From Syngnathus acus (Eukaryota > Chordata > Actinopteri > Syngnathiformes > Syngnathidae), in contig NC_051101.1 in NCBI RefSeq assembly GCF_901709675.1, forward strand, positions 5,600,501-5,664,500: a stretch of DNA of 64,000 nt. Reading direction: 5' to 3'. Under the pieces are notes generated by a model. That model searched no databases. It had not been told where the DNA came from and was given only the letters and a program-made list of their open reading frames with translations. Below are positions 38,601-50,081 of the stretch, piece by piece; position 1 is the stretch's first letter, and the number at the start of each line of letters is the position of its first letter. The position numbers and the translations under genes were made by a program.

Positions 38601-41600
38601 GGTTGGCGTATGAGTTTTTGTCTTTTTCCAATATTTTTATTCCGTCATTTATTGTTTTAGATGTTGTGCTAATGTGGTCTGGGCTTTGTTCTTGTTTAAT
38701 CATGGTACATTGCAGGAGTTTGGTATTGCACTATTGTGCAGGTGGGTGACCGGGATGTTTGATGCTGGGTGACTAGGTACATCTCTGGTGCGGCTTTGAC
38801 ATTTATTCTGGTACCTAACTTTCATCGAGCAGGCGCTTGTGCATTTGTTCTTTGCGCAAATGCATGCACGCGTGTGTGTGCACGCAACCTCACCTGGTAC
38901 CATTTCAGCCCACAGCACTCACGCAGCCCGTGTGTATTCAGATTGCAATCAAATGTAACTAATCTTACGTTGGGCTAATCTATTCCACTCCCATGCATTT
39001 GAAATGAAAGGTATTGTGTTAAGCCTCAACCCTCATTTCGTAAGCGCCATATTTTTGCGCACAATTAGCAATACTGTAAATTTAAACAAGTATTGAATGA
39101 AGTACAACTATAACAAAGGTATGATTATTCTCAATTGTAATTGGGTTTTAAATAAAAGGTTCAACTTTTGTTTGAGGTGTAGTTAATCGCTGTAGATCTT
39201 ATCAATGGCTTGTCCTGCTCCTTGTATATAATGCACAAGCTATCCAATAAAACGTCACCAAGAACCATTTATTTTCACCAGTTTTTTTTTCTTGGATGAT
39301 TTCAAATTTTAGGATAACCAATATACTAGTTCTGTTGGAAGAAAAAAAAAAAGGCTTTGTTTTTTTCTCCTTTATGTGTTTATTTTTTGTAAATGTCAAC
39401 AGACCTGCATCTTTACAAGATATTATTTAGAATCCTTTATGGGCCTTACATCCCTGATGGAAACAGCCAAGAGCAACAATGAATGAATTCTCTCTATTGC
39501 TATACACGCACACACACACTTGCTTGCACGCACACAAGATATAAACAACATCAGACTGGATGGGCATGTTTGTCTGCGCAGGAAGCAAGATATCTATCAG
39601 TTTTGCTAAGAAAGATATTCACAGTCGCTTGAAATAAATAGCGGCTTGTTTGCTTTTGCTAAATTTAGAGGAATGATATACATTGTCTTGTTGAGTCTTT
39701 TTAATTGAGCTCTCGTTTTTGGTAATATAGTCATATTTCTATCTGTGAATGAAAAAAAAACTGTAAAACCTGCAAATACACACAATATACAATAAAATAC
39801 AATACAGTATAGCTGGATAGAATCTTTTCAGCCTTCAGGTTTAGAGTTTGGGGAATGTGGCAGCGAGCCAGTGTTGGACCTGAGCAGAGATTCAACGCCT
39901 CAGCCTTTGGACTGTGAGGCAAACACATGAATAACATGCAACAATCTGCTGCCCACTAAAACCTATTCAATGAAAGCTTTTTTTTTTTTTAGGTCCAGAG
40001 GAGAAACAGAATTACTCCTGCAATAAATCTGACATTTTTAACTTATTTAGAAAGTTACTTTATTAATCTTGTAAGGGAAACAAATCATATTATATATTAT
40101 GCATCCCTGGGTGGCAGATTATACTTGATAACTAAAATTATACTTGGTCATTAGAAGGTTAAATCTCTACAGGCTGACGGCCACTACTTTGAGCAGCTCT
40201 TGTAAATTGTAAAGGTAACTTGTATTAATCTCTTTAAGTCTGAATAAAATATTTGCAGGTTTTCCTTTTACTGACGTGTATATACATTATTTTGGCTGAT
40301 TATGTAGTAGTGCAAAACAAAAAGCTGTTTGTTACTCATGAATAGTACACTATTAAATGTACTATATCTGAAAATCTAGCTTTTTTTTTTTTTTTTTTTT
40401 TTTGCATATTTCGGTGACCATATTGTGATGGAGTGTTTATGTCCTCATGTGAGTTAGTGTAGGAATAGTTCTAATTATTTGCCTTGTTTACGGGTGCATG
40501 TTGCTCAAACGTGTGTGTTCAGGGTAGGAGCTTGTGTGGCCTTGTGTCTGGTAGTAACTCATCCGGCTATAAATTGTGTTAGCTCCGCAGCTGTTTGTGA
40601 TGGCCAGATTGAGAGCAACGCTACAGGGCCCTTCTGCTTCCCTCCACTGGGACAAGCTTGCAGACCTTCTCTTTCCCACAAATTCAAACCAATTGTTAAC
40701 TTTTCTTTTTCAATTTGTCCATTTTCTTTTTCTTTTTTTTTCCCCGTCTCCTTGTGTGATTCTGATATTCTTCTTTTACTCTGGTCTGCCCGCACTCCCA
40801 GAAGGACAGATCACACAAGAAGAGGGCATTTCATTAAACGGTGTTCGTATTGAGGTCTTGCAAATAAATGACATGTGTCCTCCACAAATTTCACCCCTCC
40901 ACCCATCTCTTTTGAATCCATGGATAAAGACCAAATATTGTCGCCGTATTTTACGGTGGGGCCATTTGACTAAGGGCAACGCTAGATCTTCTGCCAGTGA
41001 CCTATGTGAAGCACTGGTTGTTGGCCTTCAAATAAAGCATCTCACCATAAGGTCTTTTTGTTGTATATGCATTAGGGACTACCATAGTGTACCATAAATA
41101 TTGAACACATGGACTGTTGCTCTCTTCAACCACAAGTGTTGCTTCTGACTTTGTGCTGTGCATATATGTAATACCAGCTTGTCCTGTGGTTATGTGGCTA
41201 TTTTGGCCCAACAGGTTGATGTGGCTGTGTTTTTTGCTGCCCATATGCCCCTGACATCTGTCCTCACATCTGTTCAATGTGGACAGCCAGGGGACGGATG
41301 CAAAAAGAGCCCTTCCAAATAGGCGTTAATGCTCAGGTTATACGACTGTCCGACAAGGGGGGGGAAAAAGTTAACATGGAGCCAACATGATTTTTGCTAA
41401 GAGAACGTGTACATTATGAATAACTGCTGATTAGTCTGTCAATATTACAAAATGTATAAAAATGATTACAGCATCTTATTTTGTTTATTTTATTTTATTT
41501 CATGTTTTCTTTTTTCTCTTTTTTTTTTTTCTTTCTTTAACTAGGGCATCACGCTTTAAAGGGTATCAACAACAGGACAGCCAGGAACTCCTTCACTATT

Positions 41601-43240
41601 TGCTGGACTCCATAAGAGTAGAGGAAACTAAAGTGAGTATGAGCCTTTATACTTTTTCTTCCTTTGATAGAGAAAAAATAAAATATACATATTTGTTTAT
41701 CAAAGAAAGAAAAGCTGATTTTTGTTATCACACTTTACAGTATTGGTACAATACAGATTTAATCTGATGTTTTGCTTTGTGTACTCCTGTGCTCATGTGC
41801 GTGTGTATGCCTGCGAGGCTACGACGCTTTGCCACCTCCAACCCTTCACAGAGCAATTAGCAGACCCAAAGCCGCTTTTTAGAAGACTGAGATGTTCCCT
41901 GTTGCCCCACCAGTGGCTACGTGAACCTAGCAGGGGAAGTTAGCGGGTGTGTTTAGTGGTCAGCCCCAGGCCCCACTGTCTCGGCTCCCATTCAATCTTG
42001 TGAACATTTGCAGTTGTGCCACTTCAGGGACTTGCAAGTGGCAGAACCAAAATCATTGTGCGAACTTGGGAAACCCACAGCTGCTGAATGAACTCCGGGG
42101 CTGCCCCATTGTGCTTGAGGGTCACCCATCACCCCCACCCTACATACACACACACTCATCAGCCATTTTCCAATTTAATCAAGGACGCATAGAGGATGAG
42201 GTTCAGCCTTTATTCAATGTAATCAAATGCATTTAATCAACCAGGCGTGTTCACCAATACAGTGGCATAATAGCTACGCTTCTGCGTTTGAAATGAAAAA
42301 ATAAAGCACATATTTTGGAGTCAAATCTTATGCTCAAAGAACATCAAAAATCAACAAACATTCTTCCACAAATTTGTAATTGGTTTCTGGTCATTTATAC
42401 AGATACTATTTTTACATTTCAATTATTTGAGTCATACATTGCAATTAAATCTTCATGCATACCACAATTTGTGTACCGTAATTTTCGGACTATAAGTCGC
42501 ACCGGAGTATAAGTCGCACCAGCCATAAAATGCCCAAAAAAGTGAAAAAAACCATATATATGTATATAAATCGCTCCTGAGTATAAGTCGCACCCCCACC
42601 CAAACTATGAAAAAAAAACGCGACTTATAGTCCGAAAATTACGGTAGTTGAGCATGAGAAGGAGATGGGTGTGACCATCCTTTGAATCCTTTCAGAGGCC
42701 CTAAGTGTTTGTGTTCATTGGCTATTAGTATCAGGGAGCTAAATATGCTAATCTGGCCCCAGTCAATTATCAGCAATTAACTGAGATGGTAGTTATTACT
42801 CTCTCAGGGCATGGACTGTCCTTCTTCACCCCATCTTAATTTTTGTTTCCACTCCTACACCCTTTTGCCAGGAACCCTTCCTACCCCCTCAGAGCCCCCC
42901 TTTCCTTACCCACGTGGGAGCATGCATGCTGTTACTTTGGAGGGGAAGGGTGGGGGTTGCTGGTAATTAATTAGGAGAGCTTCAACCTCGTCTCACTTTA
43001 CTGACTGAGTGGGACGGGGAGACTGGCTGGACTAGGATTAACAAGGTTTTTTGACCTAAATAGCCAGTCCAGTGCGTGGGTCCCGGGACAATGGGGGCGA
43101 CTGGTCTCAAATATAGACACAGACCATGGCCAATTATGTATTGATTGGTACTTTACTGTGGCTGCGCCTCTTCGCGGCTCTCTTACCAACAACTCACTGA
43201 CCATGTCATCTTTAATCAGAAGACCCCTCTGAAGAGACCC

Positions 43241-43271
<31 letters not shown>

Positions 43272-45992
43272 GTGAAAAGAAAAAAAACATCTTAACAGTT
43301 TCAGACAAGGGCAATAATTATTTTACTAATGATGCTTATAATAAATAAAACTGTCAAGGAGAGCTTATGCAGGGAAGTTGAAATTTTTGTAATGGACGTA
43401 TGTAATTAAAAGAAGGTAAAGATATACAAAAGGACTCTCGCATGGTAGCTAAATTGCAACATATCTAATTCAAATTCTCCAAGGAATCTCATGTGAAATC
43501 ACATTTGATTTTATTTGTTTTCCAGAGGGTGAAGGAAGGAATCCTCAGGGCTTTCAACAATCCCACTGAGAAAACAGCAAATGAGGAAACCAGGCGCCAA
43601 GTCAAAGGTTCATTATACTGACATGGCTAAGAAACATAGTGCCATCTACTGGCCGTTTAAGGAAATGCTATTACTAAATAGAAACAGGATGGCTTCACTG
43701 TAAATAGAGGGATTTACAAATCAAAACTTGCAAGCTGCAGTAGCAGATCATGTTGATCACAGCTCTGTAAGGACTACCTCCTGACTGACAAAATGTGAGA
43801 CAAGTAGCACGGTTAAGTGGGACAATGTGGGAGAGACATTAAAGGGGTGAACTGCATTGTCTTGTTGAATGTGGATTTCATGTTGCAATCATATAGTATT
43901 TAAATATTGACTTCCTCTTCCCACCAGCATATGGAAAGGAAGGTGTAAAGATGAACTTTGTTGACCGCATCTTTGTTGGAGAGCTGACCAACACCATTAT
44001 GTGTGAAGAGTGTGAACATGTAAGTGTGGCTGGGTGAACGTGATGTGTATAAACCAATCAAGAATTGACATAATCAGAAGAGAGTCTTTGCTCCTAGTGT
44101 AACTTTACACACTGATTTGTCTTTCAGATTTCAACGGTTAAGGAAGCGTTCATCGACATCTCTTTACCCATCATAGAGGAACGGGTAAGATGCTTAATCT
44201 TTTTTAGACGTATTGATTTTATTAATGGAAGATTCTTAATTATGCTTACAAATGAAGATGTTTATTAACATTTTATGGTGATGATGGGTTACACTGTTGC
44301 CACAGACATCAAAACCTTCTAACAGTGTCAAGCCAGTGAAAGGAAGTCGGGAACAGGAAACGAACGCTTCTGTCCTTTCCACTACAAACTCAGCCAACAG
44401 AAACACCAGGAAACTAAGTGGACAGGTGGGTCACTGCTATTAATATTTTCTTGACACATTGACATCCAAATAGAACGATAGGATTTTGAACTGCATTGTT
44501 GTCAATGCAAATGCAAACATTTTTGTTTTTTCCCTCCAGAAATATCATGGTCGGAGGTCTTCCAGTTTTATGGATGGAAAGGGGGCAGGCTGCAGCGTGG
44601 AACAACCCGAAGAAGAGGGAATTGCAGGGGGATCGGCCCGCTGGGTCTCTACTCACAAGGTGGCCACTTGTGGAAGCCTCTCAGATGACAGTGAGAGAGG
44701 TGCCGGTCCACAGGACAGCAGTAATGATGCCGACAGTGAGGCATCGGAGAGCGAGTGGGCCCCGCATACCTCCTGCTCCAGTCATGTCCAATCTCACCCA
44801 ACACCCACTGTCAATTCTTTCGCTGTATCTGTTTCTACCTCATCATCATCCCCTTCCAAGCAAGGGGACACTGTAGAGTCGCTTGTAAGCAGTTTGTCAA
44901 AAGTCAGCCTCGGCCTTAGTTCAGGGGAGAGCTCGCCCCCTTTGCGATGCTCTCCGGAAGAACCAGAGGAAAAAAAGTCCCGAGAGAAGCTCCACCAACC
45001 TTACCACCAGGGGGCATTTCAGGCACTCTCCCAAAGTTACAATCCCGGCTCCAAGGAATGTTCCATCCAGTCATGCCTCCACCAGTTTACCTCAGTGGAG
45101 CTGCTAATGGGCAACAACAAGCTGCTTTGTGAGAGCTGCACTGAACGCAGACAAAAGCAGATGCGCAAGAACAGCTCAGCTGGTGAGCAAAAATCACAGC
45201 AAGTCACTGTTTACCTGCACAGGATTCTAAAATGGTTTCTTTGCTATCAGGCAAATAGGCCGATTGCATCTGTTAGCTTAAATTCTAACCTTGTTTTGTT
45301 TTGTTGTTGCTGTTGTAGATAAAAAGGTGGAAAAGGTCTATACCAGTGCAAGAAAACAAATGCTCATTTCCTCACTCCCTCCTGTCATCACTTTGCATTT
45401 GAAACGCTTCCACCAGGTTTGTCATTGTTTTTATAGTTGATTTCTCTCACAAACCTTATTGTACAGTTGTGAATGTTTTAAAATTGTGGTCTGAGAGTCA
45501 ATCATCCTCACTGCTGTTTTCTTTTCAAAGGCTGGAATGAATCTACGAAAGGTGAACCGCCATGTGGATTTTCCTTTAATCTTAGATCTGGCACCATTTT
45601 GCTCAGCATCATGCAAGGTATGTATCTCGACATTAGGTACATCTCTCCTGCACTCATCTCTCATCTCCATTATTTTTGCTTTTTCTCCATGTCTGTATTT
45701 TTTAAATAATATTCTTTGGGTGTAACTGTGGTTTAGGGCTATTTGGCTTTTTTGTCTTTTTTTTTCTACTTTTCTTTCTTATTTTTCTCACTGCTAATTG
45801 TATTTCCTCAACTTTAGCAGAACCTGGTGCATGGCGACCGTGTCTTGTACAGCCTGTATGGGATTGTAGAGCATAGTGGCTCTATGCGTGGTGGTCACTA
45901 CACTGCATATGTAAAAGTCCGCGCTCCCCAAAAAAAATCTGAACATCACCGGAAGTTGTCAGGTCAGAGTTCGGCAGTGTCGTTGTCATACG

Positions 45993-46042
<50 letters not shown>

Positions 46043-46337
46043 AAACACGACAAGATAAAAATAAACATTTAGAAGAAAGAAAAAGTTCAATGCATGTCAT
46101 AGTTCAATGCAGTTTACAAATAGGGACAAATTAAGAAACCTATGATTTGAGAGAACCTTTTGACCGTGTCACAGCCTACTGTTTAAAACTCTATCCTGTG
46201 TTTCAGGTGCAAAGGACTATAGCAGCAGTTCCCAGGGCCAGTGGTTTTACATCAGTGATACCACGGTCCAAATGGTACCAGAGTCCAGAGTTCTTCTCTC
46301 TCAGGCATATCTGCTCTTCTATGAGGAAATGATGTGA
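29066..46337 (+). CDS. usp45: USP45, ubiquitin-specific protease 45
   Basis: Cysteine deubiquitinase; the mammalian enzyme acts on ERCC1 in DNA crosslink repair (family knowledge). Seventeen coding exons: 29066-29168, 29437-29606, 30131-30231, 30425-30525, 36715-36866, 38011-38106, 38288-38418, 41545-41632, 43526-43607, 43928-44019, 44128-44184, 44306-44425, 44540-45182, 45319-45416, 45531-45617, 45821-45962 and 46207-46337. All phases agree and give 797 aa; human has about 814. The N-terminal ZnF-UBP domain spans exons 1-4 (about 36-150, with [20 protein letters not shown] and [11 protein letters not shown]). The USP domain starts in exon 5, with the catalytic Cys-box [13 protein letters not shown] (Cys about 202) and [13 protein letters not shown]. 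It ends with the His-box [13 protein letters not shown] (His about 733). A Ser-rich low-complexity insert in exon 13 (about 432-590) interrupts it, as in the family. The exon 2-3 intron is largely a Tc1 relic. The acceptor of exon 16 is a TAGCAG tandem. The start ATG sits eight bases into its exon and matches the family N-terminus. Confidence 0.95.
29371..29398. repeat. (GAT)n microsatellite in USP45 intron 1
   Basis: A short GAT/ATG trinucleotide run 39 bases before an acceptor. Confidence 0.85.
29630..30065 (+). mobile_element. Tc1-like transposon relic filling a USP45 intron
   Basis: Decayed Tc1 transposase: [15 protein letters not shown] and [10 protein letters not shown] in one frame, then nucleotide stretches such as GTGTACAGAGACATCCTGGA, ACACAGCCAAGATATTAAAG and CTTGAATCCGAATTTGAAAATGG that match the catalytic and C-terminal regions of fish Tc1 elements with internal deletions. 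It covers about 80% of the intron between exons ending at 29606 and starting at 30131. Confidence 0.72.
31033..31421 (-). repeat. tRNA-derived SINE, near full length
   Basis: On the minus strand a tRNA-like head (31421 to 31351) shows GCTCAGGTGGTAAAGCAG (A-box) and GGCAGTTCAAATCCCGC (B-box). The body carries TGTCCTTGGGAAAGACACTT, the same core as the SINE at 2.1 kb. The 31033-31110 part (AAGTTTATTTATATAGCCC) is a module often seen in fish repeats and may be a tail or a separate insertion. Confidence 0.68.
31951..32271 (-). other. Open frame antisense in USP45 intron 4, not recognised
   Basis: An open frame of about 106 codons on the minus strand, starting at a non-ATG (GTG) codon and including [21 protein letters not shown] splice-acceptor-like CTCCCACTAG sits at its 5' end. 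The composition is unusually complex for this intron. No family recognised; it could be a decayed gene fragment, a transposon piece or a conserved non-coding element. Confidence 0.25.
32588..32614. repeat. Poly-T run in USP45 intron
   Basis: A run of about 27 T. Confidence 0.9.
37871..37946. repeat. Diverged 41-bp tandem duplication in USP45 intron
   Basis: TTGCAACAAGCCATGAATGT at 37871 recurs as TTGCAACAAGCCAAGAATGC at 37912, and each copy ends in ATCCAG or GTCCAG. Confidence 0.75.
40381..40403. repeat. Poly-T run in USP45 intron
   Basis: A run of about 23 T. Confidence 0.9.
41830..42140. promoter_or_regulatory. Candidate conserved element inside USP45
   Basis: Repeat-free, balanced sequence (CAGAGCAATTAGCAGACCC and following) between two USP45 coding exons, with no coding signal that fits USP45. 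Function is inferred. Confidence 0.22.
42475..42645. mobile_element. MITE with perfect inverted repeats, TA target site
   Basis: The left end starts CCGTAATTTTCGGACTATAA and the right end is its exact reverse complement, giving perfect 25-bp inverted repeats. TA flanks both ends (42474-42475 and 42645-42646), as for a mariner/Tc1-type duplication. The 170-bp body has no ORF and repeats GAGTATAAGTCGCACC twice. Coordinates include one A or T of the flanking TA pairs. Autonomous partner unknown. Confidence 0.88.
42690..43150. promoter_or_regulatory. Candidate conserved element inside USP45
   Basis: A long complex repeat-free stretch with TAAT-type cores (GGCTATTAGTATC, TATGCTAATCTGG, ATCAGCAATTAACTGAG, GGTAATTAATTAGG). 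Not coding for USP45. It may be a bystander-gene enhancer; this is inference. Confidence 0.28.
43239..43271. repeat. Poly-C plus (CA)n tract
   Basis: About 19 C followed by seven CA units. Confidence 0.9.
45993..46037. repeat. (GATT)n microsatellite in USP45 last intron
   Basis: About 11 GATT units starting about 30 bases past the donor at 45962. Confidence 0.95.
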
Positions 46338-46558
46338 ACAAATTTCATGCAGGACATAAATTTGACTAGTATAATGTGTTCATCTCTTCTCAAGGATTGG
46401 AAAAGGGAAAAGATTATACTCATTTTCCATCTGCTCTAGATGAAAAAACGTGTTTTGCTCACTGATAGTTTGGGTGACTCCAACAGCGTTCATAACACAG
46501 GCTGTCAGTTGGTAATTTAGGAAATATTGCTATCAAATATTATCATTTGAAAAAATAT

Positions 46559-46619
46559 AGTCATTTAATCATAATACCTGAGATAATCTAGTCATTTAAT
46601 CATAATACCTGAGATAATA
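46559..46619. repeat. 31-bp tandem duplication in USP45 3'UTR
   Basis: The unit beginning TCATTTAATCATAATACCTG occurs at 46561 and again, identical over its length, at 46592. Confidence 0.9.
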
Positions 46620-46662
46620 GTGAAAGTTCACATTATGGTACTGTTTGACTTGCAACACAGAA

Positions 46663-46780
46663 AATAAAAGGGATTGGTAAAACTGTTGTAGAAAAGTGGT
46701 ACAATCCATTTCTGCCCTTTGCGTAAGAATATAATGTATCAAAACATCACATTTGCCATTATGTCAGAACCGAAAATAAA
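46663..46780 (+). other. Candidate USP45 polyadenylation signals
   Basis: Two AATAAA hexamers, at 46663-46668 and 46775-46780, lie 326 and 438 bases past the USP45 stop. Either could end the transcript. The interval before them includes a 31-bp tandem duplication. Confidence 0.4.
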
Positions 46781-49144
46781 AGTACATATATTTAATTAAA
46801 ATATATGTATACATTTGTCTATTTAAGGCAGTCGTGTTGTTGCACACGTAAAATACTGTATCATTTTAACTCGATTGCATTCATTGCACAGTATTTGATC
46901 TCTACTGTAGTAGCAAGTGGTCAGACACTTGAAATGTCTACACCGTTACTATTGGTCAGGTTTAATTGAATCATAGGAATGAGATGCTTTAAGAATTCGA
47001 GCCTTACTACCAGTAAAACAAAAAATATTAGTATAATACACATGGAGTCAATACTCCATACTAGGTGCGTGCAACAGGGAGACATAGAAAACGTGCAGGA
47101 CAACGGCCCTCGAGGACCGTAGTTGCCTACCCACTCTCGAAATAATATATTGCTTATTCTTTGATCATTGAATTTGACGATTTTAAATAAGGTGGTGGTT
47201 TTTGGGTGGTTGATTAAACATTTGCCAAAAGGGTGTTAGTTATCATGTACAGTACAGTAAAATAAAGTGGTTCAGAGCTTTTGATTTAAAATGATCACAA
47301 ATTCAGTGCCTATGCTTATTGTTATGAAATGTGCATGGTGAAAAGGAAGAGATGCAAAACTAAATGCTCTGATGGATATGTGACATTTATGTATATTATA
47401 GTTTGTAACAGTCTGATAAATACACTTGTCCCCAGTATATATTTATTTAAATAAAAAAACAATGCAAGGTCATGGTGCTTAAGGCATGCAGGGTTTTACC
47501 GTGATCAAATACTTGTTTGTATGACATTTCATCTTGAAATAATGAACATTTGCTATGCATTGATACCGTGACATCCTAAACTACATTAAATGTATGTATC
47601 AAATCTTCCAATCATGTCTGTGTTTTAGACACAACATCCTGAGTAAAACGCAGAGCGTAATGGAAATTTTATTTTATCTTGGCACTTGGGATTGTTGTCT
47701 TTCTGGGTTTTTTTTTCCTCTGAAATTGTGTCAACAAACGCTCTGTCGGTCTGTGTCCCATGGTGCCACATTTGAGCTTTCTTGCCTGCTGATGTGGCCT
47801 GACAGGTGCAAAGCAGAGCTGCTCCGGAACATGTCGAGAGCTGGTGAAGAGGAGGTGGGTGTGGAATCAGGAAAAGGGCAACGTCCACAAACATTGCCAT
47901 GTGCATCCTCTTGTTACTACAAGCTGTGACACACAAGTCAAGCTGCTGCAACGCTAGAACAGGTTGTCAAGCTGCCACCAATGAAAAAGCAAATATTTTC
48001 TGAAATGTTTGGCTATTTTTAAAATACGGGGGTAGCTGGCATGGCCTTTGGCTGAGGGAAATGCTGCTGATGCATTAGACATGAGTTAATCTCAGTTAAC
48101 AAAAATACACCCCCCTCCCCTTTTTGAGACAGTTGTAAGAAACGAACGGGTTGGTGCTGTAGGGCTCATCACTGTCGACCAGCAGTGCAGGTTAAATTTT
48201 GCTGCTCTCACCATACACGCCATCATCTCTGTAAGCCTTGCCCAGTTTGACGCCACATCTCACATATCCAAATTAATAACAACATAAACACATCCCTTCA
48301 TGTAAAGCTCTGCGCAGTGCCTGAGGCTTTTCTCCTCACAAAGCATATACACACACCCAGATCACAATCTTACTTAAATGTTACATGAAATCTCCGAACT
48401 AATAGTATGCAAAATAAATAAATAGATTGGAGTTGTGCCCCCCAAATAATTTCAGTAGAATTTTTACTATATTTGTAAATTACACCACGCCAATTATGAA
48501 ATATTGACAAAATACTGCAAAATGTTTGTGGTCATGCGTTTTTCTTTAGGCTTTCATGTGAACATAAATTGCATTTACTGTTAAAGTAAAAATATTATTT
48601 ACCAGACAGATTCTTATAGACTTAATATTCACATCAATTTTAAAACTTTTTTTTTTTTAATATACAGTTAGTATGAATGGAATGTGGCAGACTATTAAGG
48701 GATCTAATCATTCTGCATTCATGTGAAAATGACTGGAAAGTCTTGGGTTTCAAAAATTTCCCCAAGATCGAGGGTGACCAGAGGTGACCATGCCACCACG
48801 GAGCACCGCACCTGCTTGATATTCATGTTGAAGTCACCCTCAAAGTAAATCTATGTATTGTCATGGTTGAAACAATTAAAAGAGATCATTATTAAACATT
48901 TTCCTGCTAAGTTCGTCAAGTTTTTGATTATTATTAATCAAACGTTAAGATCACTTTAATACTTAATTCATTATGGAATCTTGTTATGCATGTATGGTGT
49001 CGTCCAATTGTTTAAAAAAAAAAAAAAAGAAGAAGAATCCCATTTCTCAATTGTATTTTAGAGTAGTAAAATAAGCATGTCCAACTCAAATTTTGTGTCA
49101 AATAAAAGTAGTGGACAGGAAGCGGCGGAGTGTCACACTTGCGT
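46781..49144. other. Intergenic stretch between USP45 and PNISR
   Basis: No gene. It holds a short dispersed repeat at 47087-47134, an A17 run near 49014-49029 and a mixed-composition patch at about 47620-48250 that could be regulatory. Otherwise it is AT-rich. Confidence 0.5.
47087..47134 (+). repeat. Short dispersed repeat, copy 1
   Basis: GAAAACGTGCAGGACAACGG, then CCCTCGAGGACCGTAGTTGCCTACCC. It is clearly related to the copy at 52730 and resembles a transposon-end motif common in vertebrates. Family not assigned. Confidence 0.6.
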
Positions 49145-50007
49145 TAGTGATGTGCATTCCAGTTTTTTAGGTGAACTGAACCTTTAGAATCGGTTCACTC
49201 AAAAGATTCGTTCAAACAAATCGTTCAATGAATCCCCCCACACACACGCACAATGATACGGCTTTTTTTTTTTTTTTATATATATTTTTTTTTTATATAT
49301 GTATATGCAGTGGAAACAACCCATACACATCAAACAATACAACTACCCCCCCCCCCCAAATTATTATATATAATAATAATTGGCTCGTTATAACAAGTTA
49401 TAACATAAATGTTTATTACAATAATAATAATAATAATAATAAAAGTACATCTCAAATCAGCAATCAAATGTGAAACTGCAGTCGATATATTGAATAACAA
49501 CATTTAGGCATATATATGTATACACGTTATTTAAAACCTACTATAAGTAAATCGTAAATCTACATTCTGGCTTACATAGTTCACGCCAAGATACGCAACA
49601 TATTCACTGACTGATCTGTTGTTGCAGGTGAAGGAAGGCAGTTCACTCATTGACTCGTTCGCGAACAGGAAAGCCAGGATTCGTTCCCTCACTGATCCGT
49701 TCTCGCGGTGAACTGGAAATGCGAATCACTCAGTGAGTGATTCACTCAGTGAGTGATTCGTTCACTCACAGATTCGTTCGTTGGTGAACGGGAAATGCAA
49801 GTCGAAGTGACGTCATTTTCTTCTTCGTTTTGTTTTACGGCGAGGTGGCACCAGCTTCAATGGGCATTACCGACACCTACTGGTTGAAGTCATATGAACT
49901 GAAAAAAGAACGAATCACTGTAGGAAGTGATCCGTTCACTCTCGTTCACTGAAAAGAGTCGTCTGTTTGAACTGATCGTTCACTCACGAGCCAACACTAA
50001 CTTGCGT
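49137..50007. mobile_element. Non-autonomous hAT-like element with 8-bp target duplication
   Basis: The octamer ACTTGCGT flanks the element at 49137-49144 and 50000-50007. The 855-bp element begins TAGTGATGTG and ends CAACACTA (reverse complement TAGTGTTG), a hAT-type terminus. The 8-bp duplication also fits hAT. Subterminal DNA is full of GATTCGTTCACT-like repeats, with a clustered array at 49723-49769 (AATCACTCAGTGAGTGATTC). No transposase is present. Internal T, TA, C and AAT runs occur at 49262-49442. It ends immediately upstream of the PNISR first exon. Confidence 0.82.
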
Positions 50008-50081
50008 TCGGTCTCACTGGTTTGCTCTCCCACGGCAGCCATTTTGGATCATCAGCGCCTGAGAGCAATTGTTCGGAAAAG
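50008..50081 (+). promoter_or_regulatory. PNISR core promoter and non-coding first exon
   Basis: A YY1-type element (GCCATTTTGG, 50038-50047), typical of TATA-less promoters, is followed by a strong donor at 50081/50082 (GGAAAAG then GTAAGT). A second possible non-coding donor lies at 50290/50291 (GACCCAG then GTACGT). The next acceptor, in TTTTAG, lies just before the PNISR ATG. The segment begins directly at the right-hand target duplication of a hAT-like element. Confidence 0.5.

Noticed and set aside
40900-41300. Possible transposon or gene fragment with a 91-codon minus-strand frame
   Set aside because: No motif or terminal repeat was recognised, and the frame shows no clear coding character.
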